A stretch of DNA of 64,000 bases, taken from NCBI GenBank assembly GCA_030765065.1, contig CM060990.1, positions 663,474,618 to 663,538,617 of the forward strand, given 5' to 3'. Shown piece after piece: positions 56,405-64,000 of this stretch. The DNA comes from Deroplatys truncata. Taxonomy: Eukaryota > Arthropoda > Insecta > Mantodea > Mantidae. A program made the translations under genes and the position numbers. Positions within the stretch are counted from its first letter, which is position 1; each line of letters starts with the position of its first letter. The notes beneath the pieces were generated by a model. It saw nothing but the letters and a program-made list of their open reading frames with translations, did no database searches and had not been told where the DNA came from.

Positions 56405-57115
56405 TGTTATCTTTGGATAAAAGACTCCTTTCCGTTTACACAACCTGTATAAAGAGAAGTGCTCGACCAAAAAGATAATAGCTAGCCGGAGGACAGTGAA
56501 CCAAAAGTAAATAAAATAACAGTAGCATTCTTTCAAACAAACACTAATACTGCCGCAAATTGCTAACACCAGATGGAGCTAACAAACCTAACAAAGAATC
56601 ACGTCACAAAATGGCTTCATCACGTGGAGTAAACACACATACACAAATAACATTATAAATTTACCATCGCAAATTGGCTTCCAAAACGTGGGGCTCAACA
56701 AATAAATATAACAGAAGTATACCACTTCAAATTGGCACCCAGAACGTGGGGCAGAGTGACCAGGAAGGAGCAGAATGACCAGGAAAGGTGCAGAATAACC
56801 AGGAAGGAGCAAAGGAACCAGGACGTGGAGCAAATGGAGCAGTGAAATGAACTACAAGACGCAGATTCCAGAAACAACTACAGGGACGACAGACGACGCG
56901 GGTGATTGGACATCGTAATTCCGAGATTAAAAGGCAACAGGGGAATTTAACTACAGGACACCAAGACGACGTAGATTCATCATAATACGACGCAGAAGCA
57001 ACATATAATCTAGGAGAGAGGGGCAGAAAGCTGGACATCAAAGCAACATCAGCAGATAGCATCAGAAAGGTTAGAAAAGTGTGATTTTAATTCTAAAAAA
57101 AGTGTAAACATTTAA
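56405..57115 (+). other. End of LTR, primer-binding region and untranslated leader
   Basis: Contains four spaced primer-binding-like motifs (56552-56754), then repeated GAGCAGAATGACCAGGA-type blocks (56748-56840), and then a purine-rich leader up to the first ATG at 57116. Confidence 0.7.
56552..56754 (+). promoter_or_regulatory. Four degenerate primer-binding-site-like units
   Basis: The units are GCAAATTGCTAACACCAGAT (56555), AAAATGGCTTCATCACGTGG (56608), GCAAATTGGCTTCCAAAACG (56669) and CAAATTGGCACCCAGAACGT (56728). Each is followed by GGG or GGA, and the spacing is about 54-61. The last is the best match to a retroelement PBS of the TGGCxCCCAGAACGTGGGGC kind, which pairs with a tRNA 3' end (tRNAs end in CCA). 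Confidence 0.55.
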
Positions 57116-58207
57116 ATGTACCTTAGGAGTGGTAGGATAAAGAAAACAATGGCTACTAATAATATTGAAGAAACAATGATGGAAGGGGATAGTGTAACAG
57201 TTAGCTGTAATTCAATACAGGTTACAGAAAATAGCTCAAACAATGTAGGATTTGAGGGAGAAAATGTTAGTGCAGAAAGTCAGAATAGAATAGCAGGAAA
57301 TGTTAACTTTGATGCTAGTATGATGATGGAAATGCTAAAAGATATTGTTAAGAGTAATGAGAAATTAGAACAAAAACTAACTCAGAATATGGAAAAGAAT
57401 AATGAGAAATTAGAAAAGAAAATAGATCAAAACAGGGAAGATATGCAAAAGAATAATAGGGAACTGAGGGAAGATATTGGTAAGAGCTTAGAACAAAACA
57501 GGGAAGAAATTGAAAAAAAATTCATGGAGCTAGATAGTAGTATGGCGAGAATGAGAAATGAGAATCAGGAAATGATAGCAAAGGAGATAGGTGAAGTTTC
57601 AAAGAAAATGTTAGACATAAGCAGGGAACTATCTAATCAAAAACGTGAGGTTAATAACAAAATTGAACATGTTGATGTAAAATGTACAGAGTTAGGTAGC
57701 CGAATGAGTAACATTTCAAGTGAGTTAAGAGAGATGATGGAGGCTACAAATGCAGATTTAATTCAGGTGCAAGTTAATCTCAGAGGAGAAATATCTGAAA
57801 TTCAGAAGGAGTCAGAAACACAGAGAAATAAATTGTCTGAAGAAGTTAAAGTTTTGTCTAAAGATTTGAATCAAAAGCTAACTTCTGAAATTAACAAACA
57901 CCAAGCTGTTCAAATTGAGAATAATGGAAAATTGGAACAGACAATAGAAAGTCTGCAAGGTACTGTAAATAGGTTAGAATTGAATTCAAGGGTAAATATA
58001 TGTGATGTGAATGTATCTGATGTACAAAATAATGATAGAGGTAGTTCATCAGGTATGACTAATAATGTGAGTGATGCGGCGGCTTCATTTATAGCTAATG
58101 CTGAATCTCAGAGTGCACAAGTAACACTAGAGAATTTAAATATGGGAGTAGGGAATTTGCAAAATTACAATCATATCTTAAGTGATTTTTCCACTTCCAA
58201 AATTTAA
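57116..58207 (+). CDS. gag: gag, N-terminal coiled-coil part (363 codons)
   Basis: Starts MYLRSGRIKKTMATNN. Residues of about 75-285 are a long, strongly charged coiled coil with Asn/Glu/Lys heptads (EKLEKK, NREDMQKNNREL). No zinc finger is seen. The frame stops at 58205-58207, just where the conserved Gag core should begin. The residues expected to continue it lie in a neighbouring frame, followed by a TAG, then the frame 58281-59135. A single-base change in a T run near 58188 and the TAG are the visible breaks. Gag forms the particle. The long coiled-coil N-terminus is unusual compared with short Ty3/gypsy Gag proteins. Confidence 0.8.
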   Translation: MYLRSGRIKKTMATNNIEETMMEGDSVTVSCNSIQVTENSSNNVGFEGENVSAESQNRIAGNVNFDASMMMEMLKDIVKSNEKLEQKLTQNMEKNNEKLEKKIDQNREDMQKNNRELREDIGKSLEQNREEIEKKFMELDSSMARMRNENQEMIAKEIGEVSKKMLDISRELSNQKREVNNKIEHVDVKCTELGSRMSNISSELREMMEATNADLIQVQVNLRGEISEIQKESETQRNKLSEEVKVLSKDLNQKLTSEINKHQAVQIENNGKLEQTIESLQGTVNRLELNSRVNICDVNVSDVQNNDRGSSSGMTNNVSDAAASFIANAESQSAQVTLENLNMGVGNLQNYNHILSDFSTSKI

Positions 58208-58280
58208 TGAAAACTCCAGTCCAGTATAGTTTATTGCAGAATTATCAGAATATTTTCAAATTAAAAAGATACCTGAAGCA

Positions 58281-59135
58281 TTGAAAATGATAATTGTCAA
58301 AAGATGTTTGGACCAGAAAACTTTAGATTGGTTACAAATGGTATCAGGGGGTGAAATTTCATATGAATCCTTTAAGAGGCTATTCATGAACAGATTTTGG
58401 AATGTTACGGTACAGCACAGAATTCGAGCAATGCTTAGTCATGGTCAATTTAATCCACGAGAGGGAATATCAATGACTGATTACTTACTGAAACATGCAA
58501 GTCAGGTTAGGAACTTGTCACCTCCAATCAATGAGGAAGATTTTGTGAGTTTGCTCACAAGGCATTATCCTTTAAGGATACAAAATTACTTATTAATTGC
58601 AAAACCACGTAGCATCTATGAGATGACAGAATTAATGACAGCTTTGGAACAACAGGAAGAAGATATATCTCGAGAGTGGGAGCATAGATTTTTAGATGTG
58701 CGAGATAGAAGAAATTACCAAGGTAGTTATCAGCAAAGTAGAGGACAAGACAGGCGTCATGAGAATAATACCAGACAACGGTATCAATCATACGTTCCAC
58801 AATTTGAAAGATCGAGGATAGAGGGGAGACCAGGCCGACAGGAACAAATAAATTATGTCAGGACAGAAAGATTGCCGGAAAGAGGGCAAAATTATGGAAG
58901 GCGATACATTAGACAAAGGGGAAATTTCACTCACTGGAGGGAAAACAATAACCGGGAAAGATCTGAGGAACGGCAAGAAAATTACGTGCCAAGGGGACAT
59001 AATTTCAGAAATCGAGGATTTCGAACTCGAGGAAGGGGAACTCAAAACAATGGTAGTGACAATGAGATAGATTTAGCTCCTGTTAGGAATGCCAGTCCCG
59101 TACGTGAACATGGAAGTAACCAGGAAAACTGTTAA
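58281..59135 (+). CDS. gag: gag, capsid-like core and Arg-rich tail (284 codons)
   Basis: Residues of about 1-115 match the retrotransposon Gag capsid pattern: LDQKTLDWLQ, then SYESFKRLFMNRFW, then EDFVSLLTRHYP. From about residue 125 the tail is rich in Arg, Gly, Gln and Asn (FRNRGFRTRGRG). There is no CCHC knuckle, so nucleic-acid binding may rely on the RG-rich tail. The true frame begins upstream: the first ATG here is internal, and the frame is open from after the TAG at about 58230. Pol follows in the -1 frame, with a short overlap at 59120-59135. Confidence 0.85.
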   Translation: MKMIIVKRCLDQKTLDWLQMVSGGEISYESFKRLFMNRFWNVTVQHRIRAMLSHGQFNPREGISMTDYLLKHASQVRNLSPPINEEDFVSLLTRHYPLRIQNYLLIAKPRSIYEMTELMTALEQQEEDISREWEHRFLDVRDRRNYQGSYQQSRGQDRRHENNTRQRYQSYVPQFERSRIEGRPGRQEQINYVRTERLPERGQNYGRRYIRQRGNFTHWRENNNRERSEERQENYVPRGHNFRNRGFRTRGRGTQNNGSDNEIDLAPVRNASPVREHGSNQENC

Positions 59136-59203
59136 TAGACTCCTGTGCAGTAGGTTCTCAGGACGTCTTTAATAATTCAGTATCCATTACCAATACAAAT
59201 AAT

Positions 59204-61630
59204 ATGCCTACACACACACCCTGTAATAAGATTGCAGCAACAAAAGATAAGGGAGAAAATTTCGAGTCACCTCATATTAGGATGGAAATTGCGAAGAAAG
59301 AGATCATTGCAACTATAGATTCTGGTTCATCAGCTTCAATTTGCTCACAGAAATTTTACATAAATTTGATTAATGAAGGTAACAAAATTATGGCTCTTCC
59401 CACTAGGAATTTAGTTTGTCGTGTTGCAATCGGAAGAACGGCACAGGTCATAAAAACACAAGCTCTACTTAACATACTTATTGGCGGAGAGAATTTTGAG
59501 GTTATGTTTCTAATTGTAAATCATCTGATTTGTGACATAATTATAGGATGTGACTTCCTACATGAATATGAAGCACGTATAGATTTTAAACATGAAGAGT
59601 TAAAAATGACAAAAGACGATAGAGAAATAAAGGTACCATTTATAAAAGAGAAAGTTTCTGTGATTGAGATGACAAAGGATGAGAAAAATCTTTGTGACCA
59701 AGAGTTTTTTGTGCAAATAACAGAGACCGATAGAAATAGTCAGATAAAGCAGGTAGTCACAGAATATGAAGGGAACACCACGCCATATTTTCAACAGCTA
59801 GCAGAAATGCCAGAGAAAGTAGAGAAATTTACAATCCAAACAAAAGACGACCATGTGAGCGAGACAGACAACAGCTGGGAAGAGAAGAGAAATGAGGAAA
59901 TAATACACAAGTGTGAAGAAGCTTATAACATTACGATAATGCAAAAACAAATCCTTCATGATGTTTTGATGAACAATAGTTCAGTATTTAGTAATATCCC
60001 AGGCAGATGTAATGTATATCAGCATACATTTCAAGTAGAAGACGTACCACCATATAGGCGCAAGTATGACAATTTACGTATAAGTCTTCGGGACAAAGCT
60101 AGACAACTAATAAATAGCATGTTAGAAAATGGGATTATTGAGCAAAGTAATTCTCAGTACATAAATTCAATCTGTTGGAGTATTAAACGAGATGGTAGTT
60201 TGAGATTAACATTAGACGGTAGATATGTCAACAAGTATATGAAGCCAGATCATTTTCAAAGTGAAGGAATTAAACAACTAATTACGAAACTTTCAAGAGG
60301 GAGATTTTTGACATCCATTGACCTCACTGCTTCATATTGGCAAGTGGAATTAGATCCACAAGTGCGTGATAATACTTCATTTCAGTACTCAGGGATCCAG
60401 TATCGTTTTTGTGTAAATCCTTTTGGTTTAAAAAACTCAGGAAGTGGATTTTTGAGAGCCATTCACAGTATCTTTGGAAATTCTGCAGATGACTTTTTAA
60501 TAAAGTATATTGACGACTTTCTAATCATTAGTCAAACATTTGAAGAACACATGAATAATGCCCATTATGTGTTAAACAAACTGCAACAACATGGTATGAC
60601 TGTAAACATACAAAAATCAAAATTTTGTGTCAAGGAAATAAATTTTCTGGGTTATGAAGTGGATGAACGAGGTATAAGACCTGACCAGAAGAGAATAGAA
60701 GCAATAATGAAAATTCCACCACCAAGGAACGTAAAACAAATTAGACGTCTCTTTCAGAGTAAGTTCGTACCAAGGTATTCGGCTGAAATAGAACCACTGC
60801 GGCAGCTACTCCGAAAGAATAATAAGTGGAGATGGACAGAGGATCATCAAAAATGTTTTGAGAGAGTAAAAGAACTCTTTGCTAAGTCGATATTGCTCGA
60901 GAGGCCCAGAGAAGATTTGGAATATGAGATTCATGTCGACGCATCAATGCAAGGATACGCCGGAATTTTAGGACAGCGAGACATCAACAATGACTTTCAC
61001 GTCATTAGTACAGCTTCTAGAGGACTTACAAATATTGAGCGGAATTCTTCTGTGACTCAGTTAGAAATTGGAGCACTATATTTCTCATTAATTCGTTTTA
61101 AAACCTATATTTATCAGCAAAAGGTATATTCAGACCACATCAGCTTAACTTTCATTCAACGGTGTAGATTATGTAGTGGAAAACTTGCTAGATACATTCA
61201 TGCAATATCTGCATTCGATATTGAGATTATACACATTCCTGACAAAAATAATACCTTCAGTGATTTGCTATCAAGATTAAACTACAACCCACAAATTCCT
61301 GAAAATATTGAAAGGCCTAGAAATGAAGTCAAAATATTGACGATTGAAATTCCTTTAAGCAAAGAAATGATAAGAAAATTGAAAAATATGGGGGAAATTC
61401 AAAATGAGGACGCAAAATTATTTGAACTCAAAGAAAATGCACCACTAATTGAAGAGGCAAAGAAAGAAATTGTAGCAATTCGGGATGGGACATTATATAA
61501 GAAGCATGGAAAAGAAATGCCTAGTTGGAAGGTAATGGTTCCGAAAAGCATGGAAAAGGAACTAATTAAGAATTTTCACGAAGGGTTAGCACACTCAGGG
61601 ACGGACCGGACAACTTCTATGATTTTATAA
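59204..61630 (+). CDS. pol: pol: protease, reverse transcriptase, RNase H and start of integrase (808 codons)
   Basis: Protease active site TIDSGSS (Asp at residue 39) and the IIIGCDFL flap-side motif. RT from about residue 270: SICWSIKRDGSLRLTLDGR, TSIDLTASYWQVELDP, VNPFGLKNSGSGF and the catalytic YIDD at about residues 435-438. RNase H begins near YEIHVDAS (Asp at about residue 579). The integrase zinc finger starts with NFHEGLAHSG (His at about 792 and 797), and the frame then stops at TAA 61628-61630. Pol is in the -1 frame relative to gag and is open from 59120, so expression by -1 frameshifting is likely. The joint between RT and RNase H (IRRLFQSKFVP) is shorter than usual in this region. 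Confidence 0.9.
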   Translation: MPTHTPCNKIAATKDKGENFESPHIRMEIAKKEIIATIDSGSSASICSQKFYINLINEGNKIMALPTRNLVCRVAIGRTAQVIKTQALLNILIGGENFEVMFLIVNHLICDIIIGCDFLHEYEARIDFKHEELKMTKDDREIKVPFIKEKVSVIEMTKDEKNLCDQEFFVQITETDRNSQIKQVVTEYEGNTTPYFQQLAEMPEKVEKFTIQTKDDHVSETDNSWEEKRNEEIIHKCEEAYNITIMQKQILHDVLMNNSSVFSNIPGRCNVYQHTFQVEDVPPYRRKYDNLRISLRDKARQLINSMLENGIIEQSNSQYINSICWSIKRDGSLRLTLDGRYVNKYMKPDHFQSEGIKQLITKLSRGRFLTSIDLTASYWQVELDPQVRDNTSFQYSGIQYRFCVNPFGLKNSGSGFLRAIHSIFGNSADDFLIKYIDDFLIISQTFEEHMNNAHYVLNKLQQHGMTVNIQKSKFCVKEINFLGYEVDERGIRPDQKRIEAIMKIPPPRNVKQIRRLFQSKFVPRYSAEIEPLRQLLRKNNKWRWTEDHQKCFERVKELFAKSILLERPREDLEYEIHVDASMQGYAGILGQRDINNDFHVISTASRGLTNIERNSSVTQLEIGALYFSLIRFKTYIYQQKVYSDHISLTFIQRCRLCSGKLARYIHAISAFDIEIIHIPDKNNTFSDLLSRLNYNPQIPENIERPRNEVKILTIEIPLSKEMIRKLKNMGEIQNEDAKLFELKENAPLIEEAKKEIVAIRDGTLYKKHGKEMPSWKVMVPKSMEKELIKNFHEGLAHSGTDRTTSMIL

Positions 61631-61648
61631 AATTTATACATATCCAAA

Positions 61649-62626
61649 TTGCGTCAGAAAGTTCGGAAATTTATATCGTGCTGCAACCTGTGTCAAAAGG
61701 CAAAGCAAATAAATGCAGCATATGCATTTGAAACTAATTCGGTTATAAGGGATAAGCCGAGATGTGTAATTAGTATTGATATTCATGGTCCGATGCCTCC
61801 AAGTCAATTTGGAAATAAATATATATTTGTCTGTTATGATATATTCAGCAAATATGTAAGAATTTACCCTTTGAGAAAACCTACAGGTTTAGCATGTTTG
61901 AATAGACTACTCAAGTCATATGTGATAGAAGAAGGACCGATCCAATCTGTATTGAGCGATAATGCTTCGTACTTCACAGGAAAAAAATTTATGGAGGGCT
62001 TGAAAGAAAATGGCATTAAACAATATTTTTCGTCAAGATACAGACCGAACTCCAACCCAGTGGAGAGGAAAATTAAGGAAATTTCGAATTATTTAAGGGT
62101 GCTGTGTCATCGAAAACAAACCCAATGGTATGGATACGTGAATTTCGTTCAGAATCTACTAAATGAGACAGTAAATAATGTGACAGGATACAAACCATGT
62201 GAACTTAAGTTAGGAAAGAAGATAAATACAATGTGTAAGAAAATTCCAGAAGCCATTCCAGATGCGCACTCGATACCACAAACAGAAGAAGAGATGTTCC
62301 GAAAAGCATTCGAGAGGATGAAGAAAAGGGCCATAAAAAGAAAAATTAAACATGAAGAAAAGAAGAGAAAGGAATGGAGGATCAAAATAAGAGATTTAGT
62401 TTTGGTTAAAACCAAGAAATTGTCGGATAAAGCAAACACACTTTATTGGCGAATGTTTCTCAAATACCATGGACCATATGAAGTTGTTGAAGTATATGGA
62501 ACAAATACATATGAATTATGTAATCCAACAACTCGAAAAAGCATTGGAAAGTTCCATATTGAGATGCTGAAACCATACAACAATGAAGATAAAGGTGAAA
62601 CAGAAGACCAAGATGATAAAAAGTAA
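61649..62626 (+). CDS. pol: pol: integrase (zinc finger Cys pair, DDE core, GPY/F end)
   Basis: Same frame as 59204-61630 beyond the TAA. CCNLCQKAK gives the second half of the H2C2 finger. The catalytic core shows ISIDIHGP (Asp at about 44), LSDNASYF (Asp at about 104) and NPVERKIKE (Glu at about 139), with spacing close to D-x35-E. A GPY/F-type motif (YHGPYEVVEV) is near residue 275, and the tail is short. The residues between the His and Cys pairs are partly in another frame, which suggests two small compensating length changes rather than only a stop. There is no ATG at the start; the first codon taken is TTG in a continuing frame. Confidence 0.9.
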   Translation: MRQKVRKFISCCNLCQKAKQINAAYAFETNSVIRDKPRCVISIDIHGPMPPSQFGNKYIFVCYDIFSKYVRIYPLRKPTGLACLNRLLKSYVIEEGPIQSVLSDNASYFTGKKFMEGLKENGIKQYFSSRYRPNSNPVERKIKEISNYLRVLCHRKQTQWYGYVNFVQNLLNETVNNVTGYKPCELKLGKKINTMCKKIPEAIPDAHSIPQTEEEMFRKAFERMKKRAIKRKIKHEEKKRKEWRIKIRDLVLVKTKKLSDKANTLYWRMFLKYHGPYEVVEVYGTNTYELCNPTTRKSIGKFHIEMLKPYNNEDKGETEDQDDKK

Positions 62627-63305
62627 ATTCAGGATAGTTAAAGATGACCTGCAGAGAAATGTATTGGAATGTAAGAGGGTTAATTATGTATGTACGTCAT
62701 AAGAAAGGAGAAATAAATTTTGGACATAACTAAATGTTTAAAAAAAAAATTAGTAACTGTAACATCATTTGAAATGAAGCATGATGTTATATTAAAGTAA
62801 AAGTACGTAGATATAATTCCAAGAGTATTGTGAATATAAAGTACAAAACAACAAAAATGGGTAAAAATAATTAAAAAACAAATACTTATGTAGCAAACAG
62901 AAAAATGTGAAACAGTGTCTAGATTTAAGAGATGTAAATATATTTGTGTAGAGGGTGAATATTTTTTGGTAAATATGTGTAATAATTACAAAAATTCTTG
63001 AATGCATAAATTTTTGTCAACAATATAAGAGAGTAAATCAATTTTGTAACAGTAACTAAATAATTCAGGGTACAGTATTTGCTATAAAAAAATTGTGATG
63101 TCAGATTAATATCTAAACACATTAGACCAGAGCCAGTAAGTAGTGGCAAGATAAAGGAAAAACATATGTCGTGTGTTAAATGCGTGTGAAGTGTTAAGTG
63201 AAAGTAATAAATAGTGTGAGTTCCAAGATTTAGGAGACTAAAAACCCAATTATAAAATTTCCAAACAAGTTGTAAATATTATAATTATGTTTCTAGTGGG
63301 GCATA
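62627..63305 (+). other. 3' untranslated region of the retrotransposon, no env
   Basis: About 680 bases, very AT-rich. No envelope-like frame is seen. A weak purine-rich tract (AGTGGGG) lies at about 63294-63300, just before the right LTR, and is the only polypurine-tract candidate. Confidence 0.7.
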
Positions 63306-64000
63306 TGATGCAGTAATTTGTATCATAAATTATTTAAATGTAAAGAATGATTATAGTATGAATATGCATTTTTGTGTCATTGATTTAAGATGTTTGTTGA
63401 TTGTAATTATTGTCGAGAAGTAAGTTTATACGGTCTTACTGAAACTGACAATACTAGCGTGCAATAATGCAGCGAGGGGGTGAGCTGTTTATCATTATTG
63501 GAAACGAGGAAGTTACGTAATGTTGGCGCGTTTTTCTTTAGAATTTTCTGGAACATTCTCCCTAGAGCATATGTATTCATAATTTTCATTGGATATTAAA
63601 ATAGACGCTAATGTTGGCGCGTTTTATTAGCCAATAGCAACTCAGTTATAATCTTTAGGCATATCGGGGTGTAGGAGTATAAAAAGGGCTAGGTTAGAGG
63701 TAAAGTCCTTCAGTCCATCAGTTCGTCGAAAACATTTGTACGTTACACGTCGCCTCAGTCCAGCAGAGATATTTGTACAGTACACGTCGGCTATCGATTT
63801 GCAAGTTACGCATAGCAGAGTTATGAAAAATCTAAAGTGTTGTAAAGTTAATTATACAAAAAGCTGAAGTACGCGAATTAAGAATGATCAGTAATGAAGT
63901 TATTATAACAGTTTCAGTTTGGCGAGTGTCAAGATCAATGTGTAAATGTGATAGTGAATGTGTTGGACAATAAAAAGTGTAAAACAAATTCTTTCATCAG
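63306..64000 (+). repeat. 3' LTR, cut by the window end
   Basis: Starts TGATGCAGTAA at 63306. It is identical to 55710-56404 except one base near 63716. The rest of the LTR and the target duplication lie outside the window. Confidence 0.95.

Larger units (their letters stand above)
55710..64000 (+). mobile_element. Ty3/gypsy LTR retrotransposon, very young, right LTR runs off the window
   Basis: Two LTRs (55710 onward and 63306 onward, offset 7596) enclose a primer-binding region, gag and pol in the order PR-RT-RNaseH-IN, which defines Ty3/gypsy. No env frame is present between 62627 and 63305. The insertion lies in mariner 3 right after CCATAGTTT. The target duplication cannot be checked because the right end is outside the window. 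The element is at least 8.29 kb. Confidence 0.95.

Noticed and set aside
62627-63305. Envelope gene of an infectious (errantivirus-like) element
   Set aside because: No frame of useful length, signal peptide or membrane segment lies between integrase and the right LTR.
63407-63589. 60-codon minus-strand gene, also at 55811-55993
   Set aside because: It occurs identically in both LTRs and overlaps the LTR promoter, so it is not an independent gene.

Overview
The window looks like AT-rich, repeat-dominated DNA from an insect nuclear genome. It has no operons or bacterial signals. It does have spliced exons with GT/AG borders, mariner-type DNA transposons, a CR1/L2-type LINE, tRNA-derived SINEs, MITE-like palindromes, solo-LTR-like sequences and a Ty3/gypsy LTR retrotransposon. 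The repeat style (large introns full of LINEs, SINEs and mariners) suggests a large insect genome, possibly polyneopteran (cockroach/termite-like). That is an inference, because no marker gene fixes the species.

Region by region. (1) 1-20 kb holds a host gene on the minus strand. Three exons (13758-13921, 8768-8962, 1415-1524) join with matching phase across canonical splice sites and encode part of a cysteine-rich extracellular protein that resembles the insect DUF7042-7045 family. A possible signal-peptide exon lies at about 20.0 kb. Its introns carry a decayed CR1/L2-type LINE with an esterase-bearing ORF1, a mariner, SINEs, a 1.2-kb foldback, a palindromic MITE, and a possible THAP-domain first exon on the opposite strand. 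(2) 21-52 kb is a graveyard of interspersed repeats. One noncoding family of about 0.8-1.2 kb (called Rep-1 here) recurs at least ten times in both orientations. A block of about 4 kb (24.5-28.6 kb) is duplicated at 32.7-37.4 kb, and a solo LTR with a target-site duplication sits in only one of the two copies. Several tRNA-derived SINE families, a second mariner and a reverse-oriented retrocopy inside that mariner also lie here. (3) 51.7-55.7 kb holds a DDE transposon fragment with long inverted repeats, a 76-bp minisatellite that appears to have grown out of a SINE, a palindromic MITE and a third mariner. (4) 55.7-64 kb is a nearly complete, very young Ty3/gypsy retrotransposon inserted in the third mariner. 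Its LTRs differ at one position in the 695 bases that can be compared, yet gag and pol carry breaks.

I found no new multi-gene functional system. The most distinctive signals are the retrocopy of an unrecognised, possibly viral mRNA in mariner 2, the four spaced copies of a primer-binding-site-like motif behind the young LTR, the SINE-born minisatellite, the Rep-1 family, and a perfect hairpin just upstream of a host splice acceptor.
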